The position numbers were made by a program, and so were the translations under genes. DNA of 64,000 nt from Streptomyces mashuensis. GTDB taxonomy: Bacteria; Actinomycetota; Actinomycetes; Streptomycetales; Streptomycetaceae. Position 1 is the first letter of the stretch, and every line of letters starts with the position of its first letter. Shown here one piece after another: positions 8,420 through 16,177 of the stretch. The notes under the pieces were generated by a model. It worked only from the letters and a program-made list of their open reading frames with translations, made no database searches and had not been told where the DNA came from. Location of the stretch: positions 1-64,000 of the forward strand of contig NZ_BNBD01000004.1 in the NCBI RefSeq assembly GCF_014654785.1, in the 5' to 3' direction.

Positions 8420-9949
8420 CTACGGGCGAGCACCTTGCTGCGCTTGAGCACGCTCCTGGTTCGGGTCCGAGTTGCGTGGGTGTGCCGGGTCGAGGAACCA
8501 CTTGCGGGCCGATGCGAACCACCAGGTGCCGCAGAAGGCGATGACGACGCCGACCGCGATAGGGGCGTAGTTGAAGGTGCGTGCGGTGACGGGCGAGGTC
8601 TGCGGCAACATGAACAGCACGGTGATCACCACGACCCAAGCGACGGCGATCGTGCCGACGATGCGCGACCAGGCACCGAGGTGCCAGGGGCCGCGCTCGA
8701 ACCGTTCGCCCTGGCGGAGCCGGAGGAAAGTGGGGATGACGTAGGCGATGTACAGGCCGATGGTCGCGATCGACGTGACGGCCGCGTAGGCCGTGGTGTT
8801 CCACAGGTAAGGCAGGCCGAGGACGAAAGCGCCACCGGCAGCGAGCCACACGGCGTTGGTGGGTGTGCGCGTTGCGGGATTCAGCTTGTGCCACACCTTG
8901 GAGAAGGGCAGGGCGCCGTCGCGCGAGAACGCGTAGATCATCCGCGAGTTCGCCGTGACGGATGCCATGCCGCAGAAGAGCTGGGCGACGATGACGACCA
9001 GCAGCAGCCACTTGCCGACGGCGGCGCCGAGAGCGTCCATGAGGATTTGCGCCGGGGGCACCCCCGTCGCAGATCCGAGTGCACCCGCATAGGACTGGAT
9101 GGCGTAGGTGAAGCCGAACAGCAGGACGAAGCCGGCCGCGAGGGAGACGAGGATCGACCGGACGATGCCTCTTGGGCCGGCGGTGGAGGCGTCGATAGTC
9201 TCCTCGGTCATGTGGGCCGAGGCGTCGTAGCCGGTGAAGGTGTACTGCGCCATCAGCAGTCCGATCAGCACCACATAGGCGCTCGAGGAGAAGCCGGTGT
9301 TGTTGACGAACTCGCCGAAGATGAAGCCCGTCGACCGGTGGTGCTCGGGCACGAGCACCAGGGCACCGCAGATGACGACCACGCCGACGATGTGCCACCA
9401 GATGGACACCTCATTGAGGAAGGCGACGATGCGAACCCCGAAGGTGTTCAGCACACCGTGCAGGACAAGGATGATCCCGAACAGCGTGATGGTGTGGCCG
9501 GGGGTGGCGGAGAAGCCGAACTGAAGGTCGAGCAGGGCGTTGAGGAAAGTGGCGGCGCCGAAGTCGACCCCCGCGGTCACCGCTATCTGGCCCAGGGTGT
9601 TGAACCAGCCGGTGAACCATGCCCACGCTGCGGCCGTTCTGGGAGGTGCCATGCGGTGCGCCCAGAAGTACAGGCCCGCGCTGGTGGGGTAGGAGGAGCA
9701 CACCTCTGCCATGGACAGCCCGACGAACAGCGTCATCAGGCCGACGAACAGCCAGCCCCACATGATCACCGTGGGTCCGCCGGTGTTCATGCCATAGCCG
9801 TAGAGCGTCATGCAGCCGGAGAGGATGGAGATGATCGTGAAGCTGACGCCGAAGTTGGCCCGGCCGGACATGGAGCGGGCCAGCGTCTGCTGGTAGCCGA
9901 GCTGCTTCAGGCGCTCCTCGTCGGAGACACGGGAGACATCAAAGGGCAT
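8420..9949 (-). CDS. APC-family amino-acid permease
   Basis: 509 aa with about 12 membrane helices and APC-family features: GxxxG-type packing in helix 1 (FGVSFTIISILSG), the FTGYDASAHMTEET loop typical of amino acid/choline (GabP/Bat1-like) transporters, and SRDGALPFSKVWHKLNP between helices 8 and 9. It probably moves an amino acid or related polar amine. It is the last gene of the minus-strand operon, 42 bp after the frameshifted TPR-like gene, so it could export or import the pathway's product or precursor. The start is ATG 9949 with a GAAGGA site 12 bp upstream. Confidence 0.85.
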   Translation of the reverse strand: MPFDVSRVSDEERLKQLGYQQTLARSMSGRANFGVSFTIISILSGCMTLYGYGMNTGGPTVIMWGWLFVGLMTLFVGLSMAEVCSSYPTSAGLYFWAHRMAPPRTAAAWAWFTGWFNTLGQIAVTAGVDFGAATFLNALLDLQFGFSATPGHTITLFGIILVLHGVLNTFGVRIVAFLNEVSIWWHIVGVVVICGALVLVPEHHRSTGFIFGEFVNNTGFSSSAYVVLIGLLMAQYTFTGYDASAHMTEETIDASTAGPRGIVRSILVSLAAGFVLLFGFTYAIQSYAGALGSATGVPPAQILMDALGAAVGKWLLLVVIVAQLFCGMASVTANSRMIYAFSRDGALPFSKVWHKLNPATRTPTNAVWLAAGGAFVLGLPYLWNTTAYAAVTSIATIGLYIAYVIPTFLRLRQGERFERGPWHLGAWSRIVGTIAVAWVVVITVLFMLPQTSPVTARTFNYAPIAVGVVIAFCGTWWFASARKWFLDPAHPRNSDPNQERAQAQQGARP

Positions 9950-9991
9950 GAGGGTGCCGTCCTTCCTTCATCGGGGTGTGCATGGGGGTGC

Positions 9992-10932
9992 TCAGCGGTG
10001 CCGGCGCCGCGGCGGGCTGTAGGCCCAGGCGCGGTGCCGGGCAAACAGTTCGCCGGCCTGGCCGCAGTACGACCAGGGCACCTTGGTGGCGTAGGGGCCG
10101 ATCGCGTCGAAGACATCCAGGACCTCGCTGTGCCGGGTGGCGAACGACAGCGCGTGCGCGAGATAGTTGGCGTCGTCGGCGAAGCAGGCGTGCGGACGGG
10201 GCGCGCGATACCGCCACCAGCGCTCCAGCACGTGATCAATCTGTGGGCAGTCGATCCAAGGGTGGATGGTCAGCCCGTAGGCCGTCTGGTCTCGCTCCTG
10301 GCGCGATCGGTGGTCTTCGGCGATCACGACTAGCGGCAGGACCGCGATCGGCAACCCTCGCGGGGCGGCGGACGCCTGCTCCTCAGCCCACCACATCGCC
10401 TCCCCGGCCTCGCCGTGGTAGCGCGGGAACAAGTAGGTGACGACCTCATGATGCGCCTCGCGGTTCCACGGATCACGCTGCTTGATCTCCGCCCACACCT
10501 GCTGCAGCGTCGCCCGGTCGGGCGTGTGCGTCCGCAGAAGCGCGAGCATCACCACGAGAGGCGCCACGTCGTGCGGCCATACATCCAGCGCGGCGTGACA
10601 GGTGGCCCACGCCTCCTCCATCAGCGACCAGCCGGCGTCACGCCCGGCAACCATCGCGCGGAGGGCCTGCACGTTCGCGAGGAGGGCCAGTGCGTGCGAC
10701 GAGCGCGGTTCTGCCTTCGCCCAGGTGTCGGCGAACCGTAGCCGCGCTCCCGCTTCCGCGAGAACCTGGAGGCGGAAGATCCGGCGATCCCAGTCGGAAC
10801 CGGTAGCCGCCAGCAAGTCCCGCGGTCCTTCCACCGCCCCATCGAGGCGTCCTCCAGGACCCGCCGCAGCGCGGCATCACCCCTCGCCGGGTGCATGTCA
10901 ATGAATGACTGACCGCCGGTCGTAGACATCAT
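9992..10932 (-). pseudogene. TPR-like protein gene with a 1-nt frameshift
   Basis: Two overlapping frames together make one plausible protein of about 313 aa. The first starts at ATG 10932 or 10929 (GGAG upstream) and reads MSTTGGQSFIDMHPARGDA...GRW. The second begins at about 10834 and reads EGPRDLLAATGSDWDRRIFRL and onward. They join if one base is added near 10,830. The C-terminal part is helical, with TPR-like repeats (AEAGARLRFADTWAKAEP; DPWNREAHHEVVTYLFPRYHG). It may be a true mutation, a sequencing error or, less likely, programmed. Translation of the second part alone could restart at the GTG. Function unknown; it lies between the YrdC-type gene and the permease. Confidence 0.65.
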
Positions 10933-10984
10933 TTTCGCTCCGGTAGCCTCCTCCTGCTTGCTCAGCATGAGGAGGCGAGGGTCG

Positions 10985-11635
10985 TCAAGCGGTCCGGATC
11001 TCGGTGCCGAGCGCTGCCGAAAGGGCCCGCTGGTGGACGAGCCCCGTGCGCACCAGCCTGGCCTCCGGGGTGAAGCAGTCGACGATGGTCATGTGGTTCG
11101 CCGCAGGGCACACCCCGCCGTCGACCAGGACGTCTGCGTCCAGGCCCGAGGCGGTCAGGAAGGCGTGGACCTGATGGACGGTGATGGCCGGGCCCGGATC
11201 GTTCGGGCCGGCGTCCCCGGAGACGTTCGCCGTGGTGGCCGCGAGGGGGACTTTTACGGCCGACGCGAGGTCTCCGAGGAAGCCGGGGGCGATCGTGACC
11301 AGGGCAGGTGATCCCACTGCCGCGTGCCGGGCAGCTTCTTCCGCGTCGTTCCACGGCAGCAGCAGTGCGAGATCACCAGGCCAGAAGGCCGCGGCAAGTC
11401 GCCTGGCCTCCGGACTGAGGACGAAGTGATCCTCGCAGGAGGCCATGGAGGGAGCTACGTAAGCGAGCGGCTTGCCGCTGGGGCGGCGCTTCCCCGTGAT
11501 GATGCTGTCGCACGCCCGCGCATTGCTCGCATCGGCGCAGATCATGTACCAGCGCCGGGTGGGGACGACGACGAGTCCGCCGTCCTCGATCGCCCGTACG
11601 GCAGTGTCGATGTCTTCGGGTCCGATGACACGCAT
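10985..11635 (-). CDS. YrdC/Sua5-type (TsaC-like) protein
   Basis: 216 aa matching the YrdC fold: an N-terminal GGLVVVPTRRWYMICADASN strand-loop, the KRRPSGKPLAYVAPS loop that binds nucleotide/threonine in the family, and later ATTANVSGD. Canonical members make threonylcarbamoyl-AMP for the tRNA t6A modification. A copy inside a specialised operon suggests either carbamoyl-adenylate chemistry, as in YrdC-type carbamoyltransferases, or a divergent role. The normal PT(D/E)T(V/Y)YGL motif is changed to PTRRWYMICAD, so substrate handling probably differs. It starts 3 nt after the PhyH stop. Confidence 0.75.
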   Translation of the reverse strand: MRVIGPEDIDTAVRAIEDGGLVVVPTRRWYMICADASNARACDSIITGKRRPSGKPLAYVAPSMASCEDHFVLSPEARRLAAAFWPGDLALLLPWNDAEEAARHAAVGSPALVTIAPGFLGDLASAVKVPLAATTANVSGDAGPNDPGPAITVHQVHAFLTASGLDADVLVDGGVCPAANHMTIVDCFTPEARLVRTGLVHQRALSAALGTEIRTA

Positions 11636-11638
11636 GGG

Positions 11639-12403
11639 CTACTCCTTGTCGGCAGCGGGCTGAGGGGTGGCGGCGAGAGCCGGGTAGTCGAGCCACGGGT
11701 CGCGGAGAGCTTCGAGGCGGCGGCGCGGGTGGTGCGGGTGGGAGACGCGGAAGTAGGCCATCACCCGGGGGAAGGGGGTGAGGTTCCGCCCCGCCGAGTG
11801 CGGGACGAGGTGGTGCATGAGCAGGACGTCGCCAGGGACGCCGAGCAGGGGCACGCCCTGCTTGTGGTCGATTTCGGGTGGCACCTGCTCCGTCATGCCG
11901 AGCGCCCACTGAGTGCGGAACCAGTCCGCCATGGTGTGGTGACCGCCAGGCTGGTAGTGCAGCGCGCCGTCCTGTGCGCTGTCTACGCCGGAGAGAACGA
12001 CTCCGACGAGGAGCGAGAAGGTGCGCAGTTCCCTCGGGTCGAGGTGTGGGCAGGAGACCCCGTCCACATGCATCGTCTTCTCCGGCTGCACGCCAGGGAA
12101 CTCGGACTCGGGTACGCGGATCTGGATCTGGGCGGTGGTGACGGGGAGGGTTGCTCCGAGCAGACCGGTGGCGAGTTCGGCGGCTTCCGTCTGCCCGTAC
12201 AGGGCCAGGATGTCGGGGTGGCTCCCGAGTTCGGGGGCGAAGGTGCGCTGGCTGTAGGCCGGGATGTCGCTGGGTTGCAGGTCTCGGTACCAGGTCTCGA
12301 TCAGCGAACTGGCGCGGTGTACCAGCCCGGGGGCGACCAGACCACGGCGTATGACGACGCCGTCTCGTTTGAACGCGTCCTTCTCCTCACGTGTGAGGGC
12401 CAT
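11639..12403 (-). CDS. phytanoyl-CoA dioxygenase (PhyH) family enzyme
   Basis: 254 aa, Fe(II)/2-oxoglutarate dioxygenase of the PhyH type. The metal ligands are visible as His112-x-Asp114 (TMHVDG) and distal His202 (VPHSAGRN), with Arg206 or Arg213 available for 2-oxoglutarate. Such enzymes hydroxylate, desaturate or otherwise oxidise small molecules, often in biosynthetic pathways. The start ATG at 12403 lies inside the creatininase gene, overlapping it by 17 nt. Substrate unknown. Confidence 0.8.
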   Translation of the reverse strand: MALTREEKDAFKRDGVVIRRGLVAPGLVHRASSLIETWYRDLQPSDIPAYSQRTFAPELGSHPDILALYGQTEAAELATGLLGATLPVTTAQIQIRVPESEFPGVQPEKTMHVDGVSCPHLDPRELRTFSLLVGVVLSGVDSAQDGALHYQPGGHHTMADWFRTQWALGMTEQVPPEIDHKQGVPLLGVPGDVLLMHHLVPHSAGRNLTPFPRVMAYFRVSHPHHPRRRLEALRDPWLDYPALAATPQPAADKE

Positions 12404-13226
12404 GGTGTCTCCGTAAGGTTTCCGACGTCCCGGGGGACGTGGCCGTATCGATGCGGTCGAGTACGTGCATGCCGGCGTTGAGGGCGGCGCTGATGAGCTG
12501 CTGACCGAGTTTTGGAGTGGCCCTTCGCGGATCGCCGCCGATGACGCCGGCGACGGACAGCGTGGGATCGTCGGAGGTCCAAGGCCAGGTCACGCCGCGA
12601 TCAAGTACGAGATGACCGATCGCTCCACGCCGGCCAAGGTCGGCGAATTCCTTGCCCGGCAGAAGGTCCAGTCGGACACGGTCCGGGTCGAGGGCGAGCA
12701 TGAGTGCCGTCTCCAGGACTCCTGCATGCACCTCGGGCATCTCGCCACCGATCGGAACGCGGCCGACGGCGAGTGCGGCGGGGTGCAGCACACAGGCGGT
12801 GATGCCGTGAGAGTGACGAAGCTGGTGGACCAGGGCTTCCAGGGCACCGCGATTGCCCCCATGGCCGTTGATGAGGAGCACGGACCGGACAGACGTGGAG
12901 CGGACGTACTCGTCGACGAGCTTGGTGATCAGCTCGGCGTACAAGCGAAGGTCCAGGGTGACGGTGCCAGGCGTGCGAGCGTGTTCCGGCGAGAGACCGT
13001 AGGGGAGGGCAGGCCCGACCCACAGGTCATGCCGTCCGGCCACGTGTGCGGTCAGGCGGTGTGCGAAACGCTCGGCGATGACGGTGTCCGTGTCCAAGGG
13101 CAGGTGCGGGCCGTGTTGTTCCGTCGATCCGAGCGGCAGACAAACAACGGAACGCTCGCCAAGTTCAGCCGTGACGCGAGGTGCGGTGAGCTCGGCGAAC
13201 GCCCGCCCGGTGCTGTCGGTCGTCAC
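12387..13226 (-). CDS. creatininase-family amidohydrolase
   Basis: 279 aa. Creatininase signatures are intact: LPLGSTEQHGPHLPLDTDT at 31-49 (Glu, His and Asp metal ligands), INGHGGNRGAL at 119-129, and EVHAGVLETALML at 165-177. Family members cleave cyclic or linear amides (creatininase, the MftE peptidase, formamide hydrolases of flavin and nucleoside pathways). GTG 13226 was chosen because GGAGCAGGAG precedes it and the GTGA overlaps the methyltransferase stop. Likely reaction in this operon: amide or formamide hydrolysis on a pathway intermediate (inference). Confidence 0.85.
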   Translation of the reverse strand: MTTDSTGRAFAELTAPRVTAELGERSVVCLPLGSTEQHGPHLPLDTDTVIAERFAHRLTAHVAGRHDLWVGPALPYGLSPEHARTPGTVTLDLRLYAELITKLVDEYVRSTSVRSVLLINGHGGNRGALEALVHQLRHSHGITACVLHPAALAVGRVPIGGEMPEVHAGVLETALMLALDPDRVRLDLLPGKEFADLGRRGAIGHLVLDRGVTWPWTSDDPTLSVAGVIGGDPRRATPKLGQQLISAALNAGMHVLDRIDTATSPGTSETLRRHHGPHT

Positions 13227-14020
13227 CTCCTGCTCCGCCGTCCGAAGCGGATCAGGAACTCGTTCTCCTCCGGGAAGGTGTCGTCCGCGCTGAAGTCCGC
13301 GAGCCGTTGCCTGACGGCGGCCTCGAATTCCTGCAGTCGATCGCCGAAGAGGTGGGGCGCGGCGAAGGAAGTGGAGTAGAGGTAGCCGAGGATGCTCTCG
13401 GCGGTCCAGGTGCGGTGGACGGGGATGCGGGCCTCCTCCACCTGGTCGAAGGGCGACTCCTCCATGATCTCGCTGTAGGGGCGGTTGTGGTGCTGGAACG
13501 TGCCGGATCCGGCGCGGCGCTCTTCGCCGAGGAACGTCTTGATGACGTCCCGGACGGCTTCCTTCCAGGGGCTGGTGGCGGTCCAGAAGCTGCTGTCGCC
13601 GAAGATGGCGACGACGCCGTCCGGGGCCACTTGGTGGTCCAGGCGAGCCAGCACGGCCGCCTGGTCGAGCCAGTGGAACGCACGGCAGATGGTGACCAGG
13701 TCGGCCTTCCATCCGCTGGGCGGCGTGAAGTCCTCGGCGGTGCTCTCGACGAGCGACAGGCTGAAGCCTTCGGGGAGCTTGGGGCGCAGGGCCGATTCCG
13801 CCGCGGCGAGCATGGCGGCGTCGTTGTCGATGGCGATGATGTCGTCGAACCGGTCGATCAGCGCCTCGGCGACCAATCCGGTGCCGGTGCCGATGTCCAA
13901 CAGCCGTCGCGGGCCGTCGGTCCGTGTCGGGGCGGCCTGGTCCAGGGCTGCGGCGACGCCTTCCGGGATGCCGGGGCGGAACTGGCGGTAGTAGCTTGCG
14001 GTTCCGGTGAACAGGCTCAT
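13223..14020 (-). CDS. class I SAM-dependent methyltransferase
   Basis: 265 aa with the Rossmann-fold motif I LLDIGTGTG at 40-48, motif II acidic residue IIAIDND, and a Methyltransf_11-like centre AEDFTPPSGWKADLVTICRAFHWLD. This resembles small-molecule and trans-aconitate-type methyltransferases. The product probably methylates O, N or C of an operon intermediate; the target cannot be read from the sequence. It overlaps the HAD gene upstream and the creatininase gene downstream by 4 nt each. Confidence 0.85.
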   Translation of the reverse strand: MSLFTGTASYYRQFRPGIPEGVAAALDQAAPTRTDGPRRLLDIGTGTGLVAEALIDRFDDIIAIDNDAAMLAAAESALRPKLPEGFSLSLVESTAEDFTPPSGWKADLVTICRAFHWLDQAAVLARLDHQVAPDGVVAIFGDSSFWTATSPWKEAVRDVIKTFLGEERRAGSGTFQHHNRPYSEIMEESPFDQVEEARIPVHRTWTAESILGYLYSTSFAAPHLFGDRLQEFEAAVRQRLADFSADDTFPEENEFLIRFGRRSRR

Positions 14021-14682
14021 GTGGCGCTCCGTGCGGCGAGGTGCTGGATGTAGGTGGCGGCTGCCGCCAGGTCTCCGGCGACAAGCACACCGTGGTCAAC
14101 GAGCAGGGACTCGTCGGGGACTTGTCTCCCATGTGAGATCCACACGGCCCTGGCCCCTGCTTCGACGGCTCCGACGATGTCGCACGCCCAGTCGTCACCG
14201 ACATGGATCAGGCCACTGGGCTCGGTGCCGAAGTGCTCGGTCACGACGCGGAAGGCGCGGGGGTCGGGTTTCGTGTAGCCAATGCGGCATGACGGGAAGA
14301 AGTCGCTCACCCACGGGGAGAGGAGCGTGTGCAGTCCGTCGGTGTCGGCGTCGACGCAGGTGACGTTGGACAGGGTGACAACGGTCGCTGCGGCACTCAT
14401 CCTGCGCAGGGCCTCGGTGGTACCGGGGTAAAGGCTGAGCGGGGCCGGCGGCACGTTTCGCGGGAACGTCTCGGTCGGCACCCGGATAGCGTCACAGACC
14501 TCGCTCACCAGGGCGTCGGTCAGAGCCGGACGGGTGTGGAGGCTGGACCGCAGGATTTCGCGAGTGCGCGCGGGAGGAAGCGGCGACGCCGCGACCAGCC
14601 GCATGGTCAGACCGGGGCCGTCGGCCGTGCCCAGGGTGCCTCCGACGTCCACGGAGACCAGGAGTTCGGGTCGTGATGTCAC
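14017..14682 (-). CDS. HAD-family hydrolase with altered motif I
   Basis: 221 aa. The HAD order is visible: motif I SVDVGGTLGT (nucleophile Asp12), motif II TLSNVT, motif III Lys in YTKPDPRAF, motif IV GDDWACD. The Asp two residues after the nucleophile, the usual acid/base in phosphatases, is Gly (D-V-G). This change is seen in HAD members that are not simple phosphatases, so the reaction may differ from phosphate ester hydrolysis. It is translationally coupled (ATGA) with the 148-aa gene upstream. Confidence 0.8.
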   Translation of the reverse strand: MTSRPELLVSVDVGGTLGTADGPGLTMRLVAASPLPPARTREILRSSLHTRPALTDALVSEVCDAIRVPTETFPRNVPPAPLSLYPGTTEALRRMSAAATVVTLSNVTCVDADTDGLHTLLSPWVSDFFPSCRIGYTKPDPRAFRVVTEHFGTEPSGLIHVGDDWACDIVGAVEAGARAVWISHGRQVPDESLLVDHGVLVAGDLAAAATYIQHLAARSAT

Positions 14683-15125
14683 TGATTCCTCCCGGTGGTG
14701 GTCGGCAGCGCGGAGACAACGGCTTCGATACGGGCCCGCCGGATCGCGGGAGTGGTGGCCTCGGACAGGAAGGTGAGGACGTACCGCAGCTCCGCTTCGT
14801 CGAGTCCGTCGAAGGACCGTGCCGCTTGGTCGGCAGCTGCGTTGAGGTCCGGCGGGACGCTGCGCTGGCGTAACCCGTGCGGTAAATGGAGCCTGCCGGT
14901 CCAGTGCTCGCCGTCGGCCGGCGGCAGGAAGCTGTCCGCAGGACGCAGGACCGTGACACTGTCCAGGGTCAGAATGCGCACCGAGACCGACGTGTCCGCG
15001 ATGTCGAGGCTCCCGGTGAGGAAGGTGTCGTGCCCGTCGAGTCGTTGCGACAGCCGCAGCAGCGGCCCCTCCGGGCTATGGGTGACCGTGCCCTCAACGG
15101 GGAGGTTCAGCGCGACGCTGGGCAT
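14679..15125 (-). CDS. unknown 148-aa protein of the operon
   Basis: 148 aa from ATG 15125, chosen because AAGGAG lies 6 nt upstream. No signal peptide, membrane segment or recognised domain. The first ~95 residues are beta-rich (VEGTVTHSPEGPLLRLSQRLDG; SVSVRILTLDSVTVLRP). The last ~50 are helical and Ala/Arg rich (LNAAADQAARSFDGLDEAELRYVLTFLSEA). It overlaps the enolase-superfamily gene by 19 nt and the HAD gene by 4 nt, so co-translation is firm even though function is not. Could be a binding, scaffold or carrier-like protein. Confidence 0.7.
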   Translation of the reverse strand: MPSVALNLPVEGTVTHSPEGPLLRLSQRLDGHDTFLTGSLDIADTSVSVRILTLDSVTVLRPADSFLPPADGEHWTGRLHLPHGLRQRSVPPDLNAAADQAARSFDGLDEAELRYVLTFLSEATTPAIRRARIEAVVSALPTTTGRNQ

Positions 15126-16177
15126 GCAGTGCTCCTTGGTGTGGTGCCGAGACCAGGAATGTCCGGCAGGCGGAGACGGCCGTTTTCGGGGCGGAGCGGC
15201 GATTCGTAGAGGCGTTGACGTCCGGGCTCCCACCGGAGCCGGTACTCGACGGCCGGTACGGCGTCGGGGTAGGCGGCGGCGAGATGGAGTCCGGGCAGGA
15301 GCGAGCGGCCGTGCGGGTAGACGGGAACACCCAGAGTCTGGGCGACATGGATGATCTGCGTTGCCCGGGTCAGACCGCCGCACCCCACGGCATCGAGGGT
15401 CAGGGCGCTGGGCCGGACGTACTGGATCAGACCGGCGGGGTCCTCGTCGCAGTGCGCGCGTTCACCGACAGCCAGCGGCAGCGCGGTCGCCGCCAGGAGT
15501 TCATAGGTGTCCGCGTCGTGACGCGGCAGTGGGTCCTCCAGCCACCGGAGGAACACGGGGTCTGCCACTTGCGCGAAGGCCAGGGCCACGGCCGGCGTCC
15601 AGGTGCCGACCGCGTCGACGGCGAGCGGCACGCCGAGAGCCTGGGAGCAGCACTCGACCGCCCGGGCCATGCGGGTCGCGGCTTCCCCGGGTGGATCGGC
15701 CGGGTCGCGACGCAGCCCCCATTTGGTGAAGCTCCAGCCACCGGCCATGACCCTGGTCAGCACGTCCTGGTTGTCGATATGGCCGAGGTCCTGGGTCAGC
15801 CAGGACGCGTACGCCGGGATCAACGGCCGGGGGGCGGCCGCAGCGAGGAGTTCCGCCACGGTGCCCTCGGCGAGTCGACCGTGGAGATCCCAGACGGCGC
15901 AATCGACCACGCCGACCGCCCAGGAGGCCGCCTCGGACGGAAGCCTGCGAGCCGCCTCCCGCAGCTCGCCCAGCAGACCGATGTGGTCAGTGACCAGTGC
16001 ATCCTTCGTCTCGTGGGCCAGCACGTCGTTCACGTAGCGGCCGACACGTTCCCCGACCGGGCCGTACCAGCCGACCGCGTCCGCAGCCCGAACCGCGATG
16101 AAGAACGTGTCGTCCCCCGGCGCCGCGAGCTGTCTCGCCTGGACCACGCGGAGGTCCTTGATGGTCCACGAGGTCAT
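15107..16177 (-). CDS. enolase-superfamily (mandelate racemase/MLE-like) enzyme
   Basis: 356 aa. N-terminal capping domain (1-~115), then the barrel domain with candidate metal ligands Asp188 (PLAVDAVG), Glu214 (WLEDPLP) and Glu239 (AVGERAHCDED), a candidate catalytic Lys152 (FTKWGLRR) and His289 (VYPHGRS). The family removes a proton alpha to a carboxylate, giving epimerisation, dehydration or cycloisomerisation, commonly of sugar acids or dipeptides. It starts at ATG 16177, overlapping the phosphoketolase-like stop as ATGA. Confidence 0.8.
   Translation of the reverse strand: MTSWTIKDLRVVQARQLAAPGDDTFFIAVRAADAVGWYGPVGERVGRYVNDVLAHETKDALVTDHIGLLGELREAARRLPSEAASWAVGVVDCAVWDLHGRLAEGTVAELLAAAAPRPLIPAYASWLTQDLGHIDNQDVLTRVMAGGWSFTKWGLRRDPADPPGEAATRMARAVECCSQALGVPLAVDAVGTWTPAVALAFAQVADPVFLRWLEDPLPRHDADTYELLAATALPLAVGERAHCDEDPAGLIQYVRPSALTLDAVGCGGLTRATQIIHVAQTLGVPVYPHGRSLLPGLHLAAAYPDAVPAVEYRLRWEPGRQRLYESPLRPENGRLRLPDIPGLGTTPRSTACPASR

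Noticed and set aside
8192..10333. 713-codon plus-strand open frame
   Set aside because: Opposite the APC permease; its composition is that of a shadow frame, while the permease frame shows clear membrane helices.
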